49,530 nt of DNA from Prochloraceae cyanobacterium. Its GTDB lineage: Bacteria > Cyanobacteriota > Cyanobacteriia > Cyanobacteriales > JASJDA01. Both the position numbers and the translations under genes were made by a program. The DNA lies in the NCBI GenBank assembly GCA_030065755.1, contig JASJDA010000064.1, positions 1 through 49,530 on the forward strand, written 5' to 3'. This document shows positions 39,275-49,176 of this stretch, piece after piece; within the stretch, counting starts at the first letter, position 1, and each line of letters starts with the position of its first letter. The notes under the pieces are model-generated. The model had not been told where the DNA came from. It worked only from the letters and a program-made list of their open reading frames with translations, and made no database searches.

Positions 39275-40018
39275 TTGGTAACAATTGTTTGTAAAAAAAT
39301 TAAATTTCCCAAGATCGAGGCTATTATTTTTGATAAAGACGGTACCTTACAAGATTCCCAGAAATTTTTATGGGAATTAGGCCGAAAACGAGCCCAAATT
39401 GTAGATGCTGAAATTCCTGGTATTGGGGAGTCCCTATTAGCAGCTTTTGGCATATCTGAGGATGCTTTAGATCCTAAGGGTTTGATTGCGGTGGGCAGCC
39501 GACGAGAAAATGAAATTGCTGCGGCTACTTATATTGCAGAAACAGGTCGCAGTTGGTTTGAGTCCCTGGCGATCGCTACTAAGGCTTTTGCCGAGGCAGA
39601 GCAATACATCACACAAAGATCTCAAAGTTCTCTTATATTCCCTGGCAGTGTCGAAGTATTGAAATTTCTCTTCTTAGCAGGTCTAAAATTAGGCATTCTC
39701 TCAGCTGACTCTACTGCTGGGGTCGAAGCTTTTGTCGATCGCCATAAATTATTTGAGTATATTCAACTTACAATGGGAGTACAGGGGGAACTAACTAAGC
39801 CCGATCCCCGTCTATTTCTTAAAGCATGTCAAGCTTTGGAAGTGAAACCCGAAGCAACAATTATGGTAGGAGATTCTCAAGGAGATATGGCGATGGCAAA
39901 AGCAGCAGGTGCAGCAGGGGCTATTGGGATTTCCTGGGGAACTCCTGAAGCAGCTCATCTAGAAACAGCAGATGTGGCGATCTCTTTCCTCAATGAAATC
40001 CAAATTCTCGAATCATAA
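39275..40018 (+). CDS. HAD-superfamily phosphatase (phosphoglycolate-phosphatase-like)
   Basis: A 247-residue haloacid-dehalogenase hydrolase. Catalytic D20 and D22 lie in IIFDKDGTL, motif II is ILSADS and motif IV is VGDSQGDMAMAKAAG; the helical cap lies between. The TTG start is supported by AGAGGA 9 nt upstream; no ATG is available before motif I. Substrate unknown. It lies between rpsA and metK, a common cyanobacterial order. Confidence 0.88.
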   Translation: MVTIVCKKIKFPKIEAIIFDKDGTLQDSQKFLWELGRKRAQIVDAEIPGIGESLLAAFGISEDALDPKGLIAVGSRRENEIAAATYIAETGRSWFESLAIATKAFAEAEQYITQRSQSSLIFPGSVEVLKFLFLAGLKLGILSADSTAGVEAFVDRHKLFEYIQLTMGVQGELTKPDPRLFLKACQALEVKPEATIMVGDSQGDMAMAKAAGAAGAIGISWGTPEAAHLETADVAISFLNEIQILES

Positions 40019-40199
40019 GATAGGGTAGCCCAAATAAATTCCCTCATCTTGATAAAACTTAAAATTTTCAAGAGCGCAGGTAAAGATTAAGGATTAAAAG
40101 TATTCTTTTCTAATTATTCAACTTTATATATGCTATAAATTTAACCCAAGCAACTTATTTATTGCACAGCAACCATCTAGACAAGGAGGAACGTCGAAA

Positions 40200-41468
40200 T
40201 TGTCTCGTCGCTACCTATTTACCTCTGAATCAGTCACCGAAGGCCATCCCGATAAAATCTGCGATCAGATTTCAGATACCATTTTAGATGCCCTATTATC
40301 TCAGGACGATCGCAGCCGCGTCGCTGCAGAAGTCGTAGTTAATACTGGGTTGGTATTAATTACCGGAGAAATTACCTCTAATGCTCACGTTAATTTCGTC
40401 GATTTGGCAAGAAAAAAAATTGCCGAAATTGGCTATATCGATGCGGATAATGGCTTTTCTGCCAATAGCTGTGCCGTGTTAGTAGCAATAGACGAACAAT
40501 CTCCTGATATTGCCAATGGAGTCAATAAAGCCCACGAGTCTCGAGAGATGCTCAGCGAAGACGAATTAGACAAAATTGGTGCTGGGGATCAAGGGTTGAT
40601 GTTTGGCTACGCTTGTAACGAAACTCCAGAACTAATGCCCATGCCAATTAGTTTGGCACATCGGATTTCTCGCAGACTAGCTGCAGTACGTAAAACAGGT
40701 CAGTTACCTTACCTGCGTCCGGATGGGAAAACTCAAGTAACGGTTATCTATGAAGACGGACGACCAGTTGGCATCGATACGATTTTAATTTCTACCCAGC
40801 ACACAGAAACCATTGGGGAGATTAAAGATGGGGCGGCTGTTCAAGCAAAAATTAAAGAAGACCTCTGGGAAGCAGTAGTACAGCCAGTATTTGCTGACAT
40901 CAATATCAAACCAGATAGCAATACCCGCTATCTGGTCAACCCCACAGGAAAATTTGTTATCGGCGGACCTCAAGGAGACTCAGGTCTTACAGGTAGAAAA
41001 ATTATTATCGATACCTATGGTGGCTATTCCCGCCACGGGGGTGGAGCTTTTTCTGGCAAAGATCCTACTAAAGTCGATCGCAGTGCTTCCTATGCCTGTC
41101 GCTATGTTGCTAAGAACATTGTGGCAGCAGGTCTAGCGGATAAGTGCGAAGTTCAAGTTAGTTATGCTATTGGGGTGGCTCGACCAGTAAGTATTATGGT
41201 CGAAACTTTTGGTACTGGCAAGGTGGAAGAGGAAGTATTGTTGAACTTAGTACAACAACATTTTGACCTGCGTCCTGCTGGAATTATTCAGACGTTTAAT
41301 CTGCGTCGTCTTTCTGCTGAAAGAGGTGGTCGTTTCTATCAAGATGTAGCAGCTTACGGTCACTTTGGAAGGACCGATTTAAATTTACCCTGGGAAAACA
41401 CTGATAAAGCCGCTTTGTTACGAGAAGCATTAGTTCAGCCTCGATCGACTGCTGCTGTTAGTTCGTAA
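40200..41468 (+). CDS. metK: S-adenosylmethionine synthetase
   Basis: A 422-residue enzyme that makes SAM from methionine and ATP. The N-terminal [18 protein letters not shown] carries the ATP-binding His, [12 protein letters not shown] is the central signature and [17 protein letters not shown] the lysine/phosphate loop. A TTG start is used: AAGGAGG ends 11 nt before it and no earlier ATG fits. C-terminal [14 protein letters not shown] ends the family domain. It follows the HAD gene by about 180 bp. Confidence 0.98.
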   Translation: MSRRYLFTSESVTEGHPDKICDQISDTILDALLSQDDRSRVAAEVVVNTGLVLITGEITSNAHVNFVDLARKKIAEIGYIDADNGFSANSCAVLVAIDEQSPDIANGVNKAHESREMLSEDELDKIGAGDQGLMFGYACNETPELMPMPISLAHRISRRLAAVRKTGQLPYLRPDGKTQVTVIYEDGRPVGIDTILISTQHTETIGEIKDGAAVQAKIKEDLWEAVVQPVFADINIKPDSNTRYLVNPTGKFVIGGPQGDSGLTGRKIIIDTYGGYSRHGGGAFSGKDPTKVDRSASYACRYVAKNIVAAGLADKCEVQVSYAIGVARPVSIMVETFGTGKVEEEVLLNLVQQHFDLRPAGIIQTFNLRRLSAERGGRFYQDVAAYGHFGRTDLNLPWENTDKAALLREALVQPRSTAAVSS

Positions 41469-41500
41469 AAAGTTCTCTTACCTAGTTGAGTTTATCAACT

Positions 41501-41531
41501 ACTCCTCCCGTGAGCTATGCACGGAAGGAGT
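41501..41531 (+). terminator. Putative terminator hairpin after metK
   Basis: ACTCCTCCCGTG pairs with CACGGAAGGAGT with one bulge, about 30 bp after the metK stop. The T tract after it is weak. Confidence 0.5.
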
Positions 41532-41564
41532 TTGGCGTTTCCGATACCGAATTGAGCTTAAAAA

Positions 41565-41849
41565 TTAAACAATAGACTCTCGTTGTAGCGAACCATAAAG
41601 CTTAGTATAATAATCTAAAATTTCTTCCACGCGCTTTTGACAACTAGCGTCGAACTTAACAGGGTATTCAATTGACAAACAGCTTATCTGACTTTGCTGG
41701 TAATCAAACTTTTGGGACTGCTGAGTAATTAGTTCTGTTGTTATCCCCTCTACTTGTTGCAGGTGAGCTGCTATCTCTCGATAGACTGCTAGAGGTAATT
41801 CAGAAGAACACATTTTTTCTCGTCGCCGCTCTAATTCTATTGGTTGCAA
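41565..41849 (-). CDS. Small conserved-looking hypothetical protein, 94 residues
   Basis: No function recognised. A mixed helix and strand protein (LPLAVYREIAAHLQQVEGITTELI...SCLSIEYPVKFDASCQKRVEEILDYYTKLYG) with a well-formed composition. It converges on metK. In the same direction, sigF and the 208-residue lipoprotein lie upstream, 148 bp before its start. The ATG at 41849 has no strong ribosome site; the ATG at residue 13 (41813) is another possible start. Confidence 0.65.
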   Translation of the reverse strand: MQPIELERRREKMCSSELPLAVYREIAAHLQQVEGITTELITQQSQKFDYQQSQISCLSIEYPVKFDASCQKRVEEILDYYTKLYGSLQRESIV

Positions 41850-41997
41850 ATTTGAAAATCCTCCTTTTCTGCGCGAGGCGCGACCGCGATCGCAAACCTA
41901 TACGACTTTTTTTCAAGGTCTAGGGAATTTACCTAGACCCTTAAAAAACTAGAAAAACTACACCTAGAGTAAAACTCTACGAGATTATTTCTATATT

Positions 41998-42624
41998 TTA
42001 GTTTTGTTGGGGTGATGCCGATACTTGTTCTCCAACTCTTTTATATACCTCTTTTCCAGACTGTTCTAAAACAACAACTGGAGGACTAGAGTTAATATCA
42101 ATTCGTTTAACTCGCACTTTACCATTTGACAAATATTGTCCTACATCCACGTGGCGACTAAATTTTTCATTCGGAGCCTTGATAATTGCTTTTGTAACAT
42201 TGCCTACTGTTAATACTCCTGTAACGACAACGTCTCTAGCAAGATCCGGTTGTGGTTCTTGTTGTTCGGGTTGTTGGGTAAGAGGAAGTGGTTGTCTAGT
42301 AGTATTTTGCCCTTCTTTTTTCGGCTGTATTGGTTTTGGTTTGAGAGGAATGAGAGAAAATGGATCTTGTCGTCCTTCGGAAATGTTTTTGAGTCGTTCA
42401 GTAGGAAGAGTGGGTGGAATTAAGCCAGGAACCTCTATATTATTGTCTTCTTCTATTTTCTCTTTGTTTTTTTCTACCTCTTCAGTTTTAGCGTTATTTT
42501 TAGAGGCATCTGAGGGAGTAGTTTGCTGTTTCGTTTCTCGTGCTGTTTCTGAGTTATTGGCCCCACAACTTCCTATCAATACAGCAAGCACTATCCCAAA
42601 TACTGTCAACCTAGTTCTTGACAC
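41998..42624 (-). CDS. Lipoprotein with PilP-like C-terminal domain
   Basis: A 208-residue protein. The GTG start at 42624 has AGGAGG 8 nt before it. The signal ends in the lipobox LIGSC with C20. A low-complexity linker rich in E, K, N, P and Q follows (residues 21-128). The last 80 residues (VVVTGVLTVGNVTKAIIKAPNEK...VGQYLSNGKVRVKRIDINSSPPVVVLEQSGKEVYKRVG) are a beta-rich domain recalling PilP and T2SS GspC-type periplasmic domains. A role near type IV pili would fit, since the gene directly upstream is sigF, which controls pilus and motility genes in Synechocystis; this is inference. Confidence 0.7.
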   Translation of the reverse strand: MSRTRLTVFGIVLAVLIGSCGANNSETARETKQQTTPSDASKNNAKTEEVEKNKEKIEEDNNIEVPGLIPPTLPTERLKNISEGRQDPFSLIPLKPKPIQPKKEGQNTTRQPLPLTQQPEQQEPQPDLARDVVVTGVLTVGNVTKAIIKAPNEKFSRHVDVGQYLSNGKVRVKRIDINSSPPVVVLEQSGKEVYKRVGEQVSASPQQN

Positions 42625-42858
42625 TAGCGGCCTCCTAGACTTTTACTACAAAACACAATAGATTTTATCTCTATTGTAGTTCCAGCCAATCCTACAATAT
42701 CAGTTTTCTCTTCACAAGAGATTCTTAAAAATAGTAATATCAAGAATCCTTATTTTGACTGCAAACGATAATGGCACTGGGAACAGGTGGGTCTCTAATA
42801 CATTTATAAACTTATATTTATAAACTTTTCTAATTCAGCGAGACGATACTTGCTAAAG

Positions 42859-43632
42859 TTATTCCCCTATCATTGAATCTTTAAGAAGTCTAACTCCTTT
42901 CTTAACGCGACGAGCTACAGTTGCTACGCTGATACCTAAAAGTTCGGCAACTTCTCTTTGGGTTAGATCGTGCAAAAAGACAAACTCTAAGACATTACGA
43001 GTTTTTTCTTCAAGCTTACCTAAAGCATTTTGCAAGCGAATTTGGTCTTCTTGAGCTAACTGAAAACTACGATGCCGAGGATCTGGAATGAGATCGACTA
43101 AGTTAGTTTTTCCATCGTCTTCATTACCTACGGAGATATCTAAGCTTAGAGGTTCTCGATTTTGATAAGCTAGTTTGATTTCAAGCCATTCTTTAGTAGA
43201 AATTTCTAGAACCTGTGCTATTTCTGGATCTGTCGGTTGTCGCTTAAATTTCTCCCGAAACTCCCTGATAACTCCCTCAGCTTGCCGCTTCAATTCTAGC
43301 CAGCGCCGAGGAATTCTCACAGGACAACTGCGATCTCTCAGATAGTGTTGAATTTCACCTCGGATATAGGGAACGGCAAAAGAACTAAAAGCATATCCTT
43401 TTTCAAGCTTGTATCTTTCTATAGCTCTAATTAAGCCAATACAACCGACTTGCAGCAAATCTTCGTAGCTTTCGTTACATTGATTGACCCAGTGATGAGC
43501 TTCTTTTCTTACTAATCCAAAATTAAGTTGCATAATCTGATTGCGCAGATTAAGAGTTTTTGCTTGTTGATAATCTCTAAATAAGCTCGCGCTTTCAAGT
43601 TTGATTTCTTTACTAATGGTAGTGGTAGACAT
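42859..43632 (-). CDS. sigF: Group 3 RNA polymerase sigma factor SigF
   Basis: A 257-residue sigma-70-family factor. Region 2 includes YEDLLQVGCIGLIRAIERYKLEKGYAFSSFAVPYIRGEIQHYLRD, region 3 VRIPRRWLELKRQAEGVI and region 4 with the helix-turn-helix LTQREVAELLGISVATVARRVKKGV. Length and the RDRSCPVRIPRRW phrase match cyanobacterial SigF, which in Synechocystis controls motility and surface genes. A conserved-looking lipoprotein gene follows 234 bp downstream. No anti-sigma gene is seen. Confidence 0.92.
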   Translation of the reverse strand: MSTTTISKEIKLESASLFRDYQQAKTLNLRNQIMQLNFGLVRKEAHHWVNQCNESYEDLLQVGCIGLIRAIERYKLEKGYAFSSFAVPYIRGEIQHYLRDRSCPVRIPRRWLELKRQAEGVIREFREKFKRQPTDPEIAQVLEISTKEWLEIKLAYQNREPLSLDISVGNEDDGKTNLVDLIPDPRHRSFQLAQEDQIRLQNALGKLEEKTRNVLEFVFLHDLTQREVAELLGISVATVARRVKKGVRLLKDSMIGE

Positions 43633-44008
43633 TTTGAATTTATTTTTTATGACTCTCTATGGGGTAGCAAAATAGTTTTTTTTAGTAGCTATTTAATTGA
43701 TATATTGAAAGCTGTGATGTAACTCCTAAAAAGCAGTGATAATGAGAGGAAATTTGCTTTAAATCGCAAATAGCAATAGTTTTCTTTTGAATACTGCCCT
43801 TTACATCTATTAGCTTATTATTTGCTATCGATGGATGACAACAGCATTTACACTACTCTTTTCGATCGACAAGAGAGTCAAACCTTGGTTATTTTTACTG
43901 AGTTATTCGAGTATTTTTTATTAAGGAATACGCAATTAATATACCTACATTGATAATTAAAATTAAAACTAAGTATTTTTGTGTATATTTTTCTCTGTTA
44001 TTACCAAT
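43633..44008. other. Intergenic region between psbO and sigF
   Basis: Both flanking genes are on the minus strand. AT-rich, no gene or repeat recognised. It should contain the sigF promoter. Confidence 0.5.
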
Positions 44009-44031
44009 AAAAAAAGGGGCGCTTTGCCCCT
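44009..44031 (-). terminator. Rho-independent terminator of psbO
   Basis: On the minus strand AGGGGC-AAAGC-GCCCCT is followed by a run of T. It stands about 45 bp past the psbO stop codon. Confidence 0.88.
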
Positions 44032-44076
44032 CAATAATTTTTTTTCTATCAGCTATTTGTAATAGCAGCTAACTGT

Positions 44077-44913
44077 TTAGACTTGTGGTTCAATACGACC
44101 GTAGAAAATGCCGCGAACTTTTATATCTTCAGGATCCTCAGCTCCCAAATCGGTAGCTGATGGCTGTTCGCTTTCAAAGGTTCCAGCTATTTCTCCTGTT
44201 TCACCGTCTACTTTTGCAATCCGAAGGAACATTGTGCCTTCACCACCTACAAACTGTTTGATGTTAGCGCGAGTTAAATCTTCATCATCTGCTTGAGATG
44301 GAAGTGCTACGGCGTTGTCGTAACCAGTAGCAACACCGCGACCTTTAGGATCTAGGAAAACTTGACCGCGATAGGATGGGACTTTAAATTCTCCAGAAAA
44401 GTCAGTTGAGGTGTTAACTTTTTCAAAACCTGACTCGGTTTTGGCAACTAAACCTTTAATAGTGAACAAGAAAGGAAATTGCTCTCCACCAGGTAACTGA
44501 ACTGTAATCGCTTGGAAATCAATTCCATCTGTTTCTGTAAAAGTCAAAATACCATTTTCGTCTGCTTCAAGTGTTCCGCTAATTTGATCGAGACTGGAAG
44601 TATCTCTTGTTAAAACTTTACCTTCAATAAACTCTGCTTCTCGCCGTTTATTTGCGGGTTCTACTTTCACAAAGTATTCTTGTGGTTCTACGCACATATC
44701 CGTAATAATATATTTTTCCTCGGAATTTATAGGAATAGAACCTCGGGTAAATTCTGATATCTGCGGACATTTATTTGCTAACCCAGTATTTACTATCTGG
44801 TCGTAGGTTAGTTGTTCTTTACTGCTTATAGTTGCTACATCTTGAGAACAAGCAGTTGTTAATAACCCCAAGCATACAGCTAGGAAAGCAACAATTATGG
44901 CACGATACTTCAT
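44077..44913 (-). CDS. psbO: Photosystem II manganese-stabilizing protein PsbO
   Basis: A 278-residue precursor. The ATG at 44913 with AGAGAGG upstream is chosen over a TTG two codons earlier. The signal peptide runs MKYRAIIVAFLAVCLGLLTT ending at ACS, with a lipobox-like C22. The mature part starts near LTYDQIVNTGLANKCP; C49 and C74 form the disulfide known in PsbO. Conserved GSIPI, GGEQFPFLFTIKGLVA, SYRGQVFLDPKGRG and the C-terminal IFYGRIEPQV are present. It stabilises the water-splitting Mn cluster on the lumenal side. A terminator follows. Confidence 0.98.
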   Translation of the reverse strand: MKYRAIIVAFLAVCLGLLTTACSQDVATISSKEQLTYDQIVNTGLANKCPQISEFTRGSIPINSEEKYIITDMCVEPQEYFVKVEPANKRREAEFIEGKVLTRDTSSLDQISGTLEADENGILTFTETDGIDFQAITVQLPGGEQFPFLFTIKGLVAKTESGFEKVNTSTDFSGEFKVPSYRGQVFLDPKGRGVATGYDNAVALPSQADDEDLTRANIKQFVGGEGTMFLRIAKVDGETGEIAGTFESEQPSATDLGAEDPEDIKVRGIFYGRIEPQV

Positions 44914-45802
44914 AGTCAACCTCTCTTCGTCAATCTCTGATGTTATATCTTTGTCAATTTGACGTTATCTTCTTGTTTGATTAAAAACTACTGCTATCAT
45001 TTAATACCTCTCTAGGAATAAATACTTTTTTGTAGAACTGAAAGTTCGCCACTTTAATAGTATCTATTTCCAATTTTCGCGGGCTTTTAAATTAGATGTA
45101 CAGCAAGTAGTAATGGCTAAAGCAAGTGAGGTTCTTCAGATGCCAAATATCTCAATCTGGCATTCATTTTTTAACCTCGCTCTCAAGAAATTTACTGCTT
45201 CAACACTTGTTAACTCAACAAATAATGCTCCCATTATTTGCCTTCATCAGATCGAGTCTATAGGAATTTTGCCTTTAAGTCTAGGTATAGGCTCGACATA
45301 GTTGAAAACAACAGAACCAAGTTCAGAATTTTTCATCCTCAAATTAATTTAAGTTGCTTCGGCTCTACTACACCAAAGACAATATAAATTATATTTGCCA
45401 GAAAATATATATCTCTCTCACTTAACTGACTAGAAATTATGCACTCCTGGTTCTTTTTGACACTCGAATTTACCAGCTCTCTCGAATCTAAAAGAAGTCT
45501 TCGATCGCGATTGCTGGATACATTACTCTTTATTATATATCTCGTAAAAGAAAAATATAGCCTAGGCGAAAATATTATCGATCGCCGAGACTATCCCTTG
45601 GTTTATTAATTTTATAGCTTGTGATTCCCTATCAACCTTTTCAGAGGTCTTCCTTATCGAGCTTATTCATAACCTTAAATTGATTTATATCTATAAATTA
45701 CCCACGGAAGCGATCGCACTCTGGTCGCGAAGCCACTAGCAACTACGGTATCTTACTATTGTTATAGGTAGTTATCGCTGTGGCTCCTCTGGTGTAATTT
45801 AC
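44914..45802. other. 889-bp gene-poor region between dps and psbO
   Basis: No convincing gene. A 62-codon frame (45113-45301) and a 56-codon frame from 45439 to 45609 exist on the plus strand but lack ribosome sites and recognisable sequence. HIP1-related cgatcg and gcgatcgc are present, so it resembles old chromosomal spacer or decayed gene DNA. The psbO promoter should lie at its left edge. Confidence 0.5.
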
Positions 45803-46357
45803 TTATTTGCTGCCATTGCCAACAAAGGTTACAGTCAGGCTGTCGTGAGCTAAGAAGTGATTGAGATGGTAAGCTCTTTCTTCTGTTTCTAGTAGAATTT
45901 TTTCGTAAAGATAGCGAGTAGCTCTATCTCCTAAACTTTCAGCTTGAGCAGCTTGACGGCGTAGAACTTTAATGATTTCTTGTTCAGCGCCTAAGTCGTG
46001 TTCGATCATGCTGCGACAGTCAAACATTCCGTCTTCTTCTGGAGTGAAGCAGCATAATTCGGCTAATTTAGTGAAGCTAGCAGCTGGAATTCCTCCCAGT
46101 CCATTCAAGCGCTCTCCTAGGTCGTGAACGTGTCCTTGAGCTGCTTCATAGCTTTCTTGGAAGTATTGATGCAAAGAGTAAAATTCGGAGCCTTCTACTA
46201 GGAAATGATGTTTTTGATATTGGAGGTAGAGAGCTTGGAAACTTGACATTACTGTGTTCAAGCCTTCGCAAACTGGCTCGCTAACATTTTTTTCTAATAA
46301 AACAACGTTTTCTTCAACTTGACCGAAGGGGCGGAGCAGTCCTTGTGTGGTAGACAT
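45803..46357 (-). CDS. dps: Dps-family ferritin-like protein with His-type ferroxidase site
   Basis: A 184-residue Dps protein from the ATG at 46357 (the frame is open 19 codons further, but those residues do not fit). It forms a four-helix bundle that oxidises Fe(II) with H2O2 and stores iron in a 12-mer. H51 (KHHFLVEG), H63 (SLHQYF) and E82 (GERL) match the ferroxidase ligands. The usual aspartate four residues before the glutamate is replaced by H78 (HVHDLGER), as in the cyanobacterial DpsA-Te / NpDps4 type that may hold zinc. The C-terminal end ([10 protein letters not shown]) is short. Confidence 0.9.
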   Translation of the reverse strand: MSTTQGLLRPFGQVEENVVLLEKNVSEPVCEGLNTVMSSFQALYLQYQKHHFLVEGSEFYSLHQYFQESYEAAQGHVHDLGERLNGLGGIPAASFTKLAELCCFTPEEDGMFDCRSMIEHDLGAEQEIIKVLRRQAAQAESLGDRATRYLYEKILLETEERAYHLNHFLAHDSLTVTFVGNGSK

Positions 46358-46663
46358 AATTTTACTTTGCTTTCCTTTCATTAAGCAGTGGTTATTGCAA
46401 ATACATAATAACAAAAATTTAAACCCATTGTGAAGAGGAAATGGATACGAATTTACAAAAAATATTCTTTAACAAAATTCTATATCATCATCTAAAGAAA
46501 TGCAATAAACTTATTGACAATCATTATTGATTACGGGTTATACTTAAGCAGAAGAAGATAACGACTCTTTCGTCGCAGATAGCTTCTTTCAGCCCCAAAA
46601 CACGAGCAAAAAAAGTAAGAGGGCTCTAAGTAATTGAAGTGAAAATACTTATCTTTTAAAATA

Positions 46664-46927
46664 ATGAGTCTAAGCAACCCCAAAGCAAAAATCAGTAAAG
46701 TTGTCAAAGTCAACTGGGCCGATCGTTGGCAGGTTTATCAACGACTGCAAGAATTAGAGATACCCTGTCAGTGCGTGACTGGGGAGCCTTTATGTGTAGA
46801 ACTCGACAATACTAAGGAAGCTATCCAACTGTGGAGTGTGGTCAAACAGCTAACTGCTAGTCGCAGGGAATTAGTGGTGTGGCTGGATGATTGTTGGGAT
46901 ATGAAAGCTTGTACAGAAGAAAATTAG
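46664..46927 (+). CDS. Small conserved-looking cyanobacterial protein, 87 residues
   Basis: Function unknown. Compact alpha/beta sequence: VNWADRWQVYQRLQELEIPCQCVTGEPLCVELDNTKEAIQLWSVVKQLTASRRELVVWLDDCWDM, resembling short conserved proteins of cyanobacteria. It lies 16 bp before the ferredoxin-like gene in the same direction and is probably co-transcribed with it. Cysteines at CQC and DDC may matter for a redox or metal role, but this is a guess. Confidence 0.7.
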   Translation: MSLSNPKAKISKVVKVNWADRWQVYQRLQELEIPCQCVTGEPLCVELDNTKEAIQLWSVVKQLTASRRELVVWLDDCWDMKACTEEN

Positions 46928-46943
46928 TGTTAGGATTAAAAAA

Positions 46944-47537
46944 ATGTCTAAGTTAAAAGAAAAAGTTTCAGATTTTAACGAAGTCGGGCAGTTATTGGGA
47001 TTTGTCATTAAGGACGGATATAAAATTAAATACCTTAGAGTGACTGTTTCTGACAAAGAATACTGGATTAAACTTCCTAAGGAACTTCGCAATAGTCTCG
47101 ATCGAAATATTGTTCCTGGATCTTGGCTTGAGATAAGCGGAGAACAAAAATTATGTCTCAAGACAGGTAAATTGAAATTAAAAGCCTGCGAAGTTAAACT
47201 GGCTCGAGCAAAAAGTGATAGTTGTCAAACGTCCCCATGCGCTGGCAAAGATAGACCTTTAAGCACTCCCTGCCAAAAGAGCAAAGCAAGTATTTTAGTA
47301 TGTCAGAAATCAAGTTGTTGGAAAAGAGGCGGTCGAGCTATATGTGAAGCCCTTGAGAGCGGTTTGCGCGATCGCGGCTTAGAAGAGAAAGTGAAGATTA
47401 AAACGACTGGCTGCCTCAAGAAGTGTAAGATGGGACCTAATGTGGTGATGATGCCAGATAAAGCTCGTTACAGCAAAATTATGCCGAAACAAGTACCAGA
47501 TCTGTTGGAAAAACATTTCCTCTCTACTGGTAAATAA
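46944..47537 (+). CDS. Thioredoxin-like [2Fe-2S] ferredoxin with N-terminal OB-like domain
   Basis: A 197-residue protein. Residues 1-90 are beta-rich (GQLLGFVIKDGYKIKYLRVTVSDKEYWIKLPKEL...IVPGSWLEISG) and look like an OB-type fold. Residues 116-190 are a thioredoxin-fold [2Fe-2S] domain with C120, C125, C157 and C161 (VCQKSSCWKRGG ... TTGCLKKCKMGPNVVM), the pattern of NuoE-like and Fdx-type clusters. It could pass electrons; the partner is unknown. A middle stretch (91-112) has extra cysteines. It is cotranscribed with the small upstream gene. Confidence 0.85.
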   Translation: MSKLKEKVSDFNEVGQLLGFVIKDGYKIKYLRVTVSDKEYWIKLPKELRNSLDRNIVPGSWLEISGEQKLCLKTGKLKLKACEVKLARAKSDSCQTSPCAGKDRPLSTPCQKSKASILVCQKSSCWKRGGRAICEALESGLRDRGLEEKVKIKTTGCLKKCKMGPNVVMMPDKARYSKIMPKQVPDLLEKHFLSTGK

Positions 47538-47726
47538 TGATTGATGCTTTAATTTCCTCAAAATTTATTTTGGGAGCCAAAGATACTATGTTCCAGCTCC
47601 CAGAAAAATCTTTATTATTTGTTCGGCAGCTTGAACCCACCCCAACTAAACTTACATTCTGTTATTAAACAATTTTGATAAATAGATAAAGTTATCGATC
47701 GCGGACATTTGTCATTGAGAATTTTG

Positions 47727-48461
47727 TTAGTTTATTTTTAAAGTACTAGGAAATAGTACAGAATCTTCTGATTCTTTTTCTTCATATATATCTTTGAGTG
47801 CAGTTTCTAAATCCGCTGTCAGTTTTTTGGAACTTTTACGTAGAGAATCGCTGCTATATTTAGCAACATTTAAAGGGGAACCAATTTTGACGCGAACTTT
47901 AGTACCCCAACTGGGATAGGGATCGCTGTATTTAAGGCTAATGGGTAAAATTTTCACTTCCATGCCTGGTTTTTGAGATTCTGCTTCTAGAGCGATACTA
48001 GCCACACCTCGCTTGAGAGGATGGATCTTATTATCTCTAAAAACTTCTCCTTGAGCCCCAGGAGCGCCTTCTGGAAAAATTACTTGCATTTTATTTGCAA
48101 GCAATAGTTCGATGCTGTGGCGCATACTACTAATACTCGGACGTTTAGGGTCAACAGGAAATCCTCCCAGTCTTTTGATAAACCAACCTTGAATAGGTTT
48201 ACTGTATTCGTCGATAGTGACCATAAAGTGAAGATCTCTTCCGCTTGTTAGCCTACCTGCAGCATAAGCTAATATAAACCCATCCCAATAAGAACGATGA
48301 GTGGGAGCTAAAATTAAAGGATCGGTTTTAGGAATATTTTCTCGCCCACTTACCTCTATGCGACCGAAATAAAGTGGCAAGAGAAGGTAGCAAAATAAGG
48401 GATAGAGAATAGTGGACAACCAAAATGAAACTCTAGAACTAATGGTGTTTTTTTCTTTCAT
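47727..48461 (-). CDS. plsC: 1-acyl-sn-glycerol-3-phosphate acyltransferase (PlsC family)
   Basis: A 244-residue acyltransferase that adds the second acyl chain to lysophosphatidate. The catalytic HX4D motif is H55-RSYW-D60, and FPEG (in VIFPEGAPGAQGEVF) is the glycerol-phosphate-binding block. An N-terminal hydrophobic stretch (about 12-31) anchors it to the membrane. The preceding gene on the same strand, tadA, is 211 bp away and probably separate. Cyanobacteria carry several PlsC paralogs; the exact acyl preference cannot be told. Confidence 0.87.
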   Translation of the reverse strand: MKEKNTISSRVSFWLSTILYPLFCYLLLPLYFGRIEVSGRENIPKTDPLILAPTHRSYWDGFILAYAAGRLTSGRDLHFMVTIDEYSKPIQGWFIKRLGGFPVDPKRPSISSMRHSIELLLANKMQVIFPEGAPGAQGEVFRDNKIHPLKRGVASIALEAESQKPGMEVKILPISLKYSDPYPSWGTKVRVKIGSPLNVAKYSSDSLRKSSKKLTADLETALKDIYEEKESEDSVLFPSTLKIN

Positions 48462-48671
48462 TTATATTCGCGGCTCAATAATCTGCCCGTGCTAATTTCG
48501 ATCGGCAGAAAGGCAACGCCTCTAACTAAACAACAATAGTAATTAAAGATTATGAACTGGATATTCTTGTTCTAGATCTAAATTAATCTGAGTTTAACTA
48601 GATTTTGTTACCTCTTCGGACACTTATAGATTTGTCACTAAACTAGAAGTTATTTCAAGTATAAGTAAATT

Positions 48672-49172
48672 TTATTTCTCTCGTCGCTTTTTAAACCAAG
48701 ATTGTAACTGAACTCTAGCACTAGATTCCATAATTCCCCCTAGAACTAGCAATCTATGATTGGACGCGGCACTATCTGGGATATTGACAGCTGTGCGAAT
48801 TGCTCCCGTTTTAGGATCGTCTGCTCCATATACTAGCAGACCGATGCGAGCTTGTACAATTGCTCCAGCACACATCGGACAAGGTTCTAAGGTCGCGTAG
48901 AGACTGCAGCCGTCAAGATGCCAAGAATTCATGGCTTTGCCTGCCGCGCGCAGTGCTAGAATTTCAGCGTGAGCAGTAGGGTCGCGATCGCGCTCTTTGC
49001 GATTAGAGGCAAAGCTAACTAGATTATTGGCGCGATCGACCACTACAGCACCTACGGGTACGTCTCCTGCATCTCCTGCTTCTGCTGCAAGTTGCAAAGC
49101 CAAATTCATCCACTGTTTGTGAATTAGATAAGCAGTTTCATCTATTTGTAATATAGATATTTTTTTGACCAA
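48672..49172 (-). CDS. tadA: tRNA-specific adenosine deaminase
   Basis: A 166-residue zinc deaminase that converts A34 of tRNA-Arg(ACG) to inosine. Zinc and catalytic residues are H68-A-E70 (TAHAEILAL) and C98-P-M-C101 (PCPMCAGA). RKERDRDPTAHAE is the usual tRNA-loop contact. The TTG start at 49172 is taken because the residues before M22 (DETAYLIHKQW) fit the family; M22 is the alternative. It starts 4 bp after the glutaredoxin stop on the same strand, so the two genes are likely in one operon. Confidence 0.95.
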   Translation of the reverse strand: MVKKISILQIDETAYLIHKQWMNLALQLAAEAGDAGDVPVGAVVVDRANNLVSFASNRKERDRDPTAHAEILALRAAGKAMNSWHLDGCSLYATLEPCPMCAGAIVQARIGLLVYGADDPKTGAIRTAVNIPDSAASNHRLLVLGGIMESSARVQLQSWFKKRREK

Positions 49173-49176
49173 AGTT

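Noticed and set aside
45113-45301. 62-codon plus-strand frame upstream of psbO
   Set aside because: No ribosome-binding site, no recognisable domain and a composition like random AT-rich frame; not supported as a gene.
45439-45609. 56-codon plus-strand frame (MHSWFFLTLEFTSS...)
   Set aside because: Short and without a ribosome site or known family; could be a decayed gene end but cannot be supported.
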